This document shows positions 63,875-64,000 of a stretch of 64,000 bases of DNA, in pieces. The DNA is from Paracoccaceae bacterium (GTDB lineage Bacteria > Pseudomonadota > Alphaproteobacteria > Rhodobacterales > Rhodobacteraceae), in the NCBI GenBank assembly GCA_019634215.1, contig JAHQVS010000101.1, positions 1 to 64,000 of the forward strand, in the 5' to 3' direction. Below the pieces are notes generated by a model that saw only the letters and a list, made by a program, of their open reading frames with translations, was not told where the DNA came from and ran no database searches. Each line of letters starts with the position of its first letter. Position 1 is the stretch's first letter. A program made the position numbers and the translations under genes.

Positions 63875-64000
63875 TCAGTCAAACGCTGTCGCGGTGGCGG
63901 GAGAGCCGCCGACGCTAAGATCGCTGTTTTCTGCCCTATCCACTCGCATCACCGCGAGGGCGGCGCCATCGGCGGTTGAGCCAATGAAGCCGGAGTCTTT
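63875..64000 (-). CDS. 3' end of a YgfZ/GcvT-like gene (partial)
   Basis: Only the last 41 codons are in the window, read from 64000 to a TGA at 63875. They encode GFIGSTADGAALAVMRVDRA followed by a short tail with LSVGGSPAT, which resembles the C-terminal beta-barrel of YgfZ/CAF17-like folate-binding proteins (GxxxGLALxRxDRA). Such proteins help assemble iron-sulfur clusters. The 5' part lies outside the window; the family call is tentative. Confidence 0.5.
   Translation of the reverse strand, partial: KDSGFIGSTADGAALAVMRVDRAENSDLSVGGSPATATAFD

Overview
This 64 kb window is a piece of an alphaproteobacterial chromosome. The evidence is a tRNA-His without the extra 5' G-1 and with A73 (the alphaproteobacterial type), an alphaproteobacterial-style malate dehydrogenase, MmcB, a membrane-anchored CycM-type cytochrome c, a PodJ-like N-terminal motif, a CpaA/Flp pilus pair and a YejABEF cluster. 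The DNA is mostly GC-rich and densely coding. I cannot place it below class; a marine, lipid-degrading, stalked or budding relative (Maricaulales/Parvularculales-like) would fit, but this is a guess.

Layout. 0-8 kb: MFS carrier (left edge possibly cut), Tat-exported thioredoxin-like protein, small tail-anchored protein, YcgN-type cysteine cluster protein, MATE pump, two overlapping hotdog thioesterases, and a large PodJ-like coiled-coil protein. 8-17.5 kb: a LiuR-like MerR regulator behind two 16-bp palindromes, then fatty-acid beta-oxidation genes (acyl-CoA dehydrogenase, thiolase, FadB-type fusion) with a GST and a NADAR/AbrB/Doc toxin-antitoxin block wedged between thiolase and FadB. 17.5-24.4 kb: queuosine-precursor transporter, DUF898 plus M48 protease, a PP2C-like phosphatase with altered metal ligands, an ABM monooxygenase, a CoA-ester lyase and a VOC protein.

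24.4-29 kb is the most unusual part: four minus-strand genes encode a DUF262/HNH (GmrSD-like) nuclease, two paralogous proteins with a nucleoside-deoxyribosyltransferase/TIR-like look (one soluble and AT-rich, one with two membrane helices), and an exported SUMF1-fold protein. I propose it as a candidate defence or nucleotide-signalling module. 29-36.3 kb: a NavBac-type channel with an unusual TLEDWSS filter, then an RND exporter fused in frame to a LolA-like periplasmic protein, an outer-membrane barrel and a TetR regulator. 36.3-47.8 kb: a ScfR/RamB-type regulator, a ketopantoate-reductase-like enzyme, mdh, a VOC protein, an RND efflux pair, nudC, pheA and a cytochrome c.

47.9-55.8 kb: a five-gene peptide ABC importer (yejA-yejA-yejB-yejE-yejF). 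55.8-59.3 kb: cpaA and a Flp pilin with a poly-glycine tail, mmcB, a degenerate histidine-kinase-like protein, a small conserved protein and tRNA-His, with two copies of a CTAGAGC-bounded intergenic repeat. 59.6-63.8 kb: a giant 5'-nucleotidase-like protein with RTX repeats for type I secretion, a strong terminator, and the 3' end of a YgfZ-like gene on the opposite strand at the right edge. The beta-oxidation enzymes, CoA-ester lyase, thioesterases, ScfR-like regulator and LiuR-like regulator together suggest acyl-CoA catabolism under short-chain acyl-CoA control; the remaining genes are housekeeping or transport.
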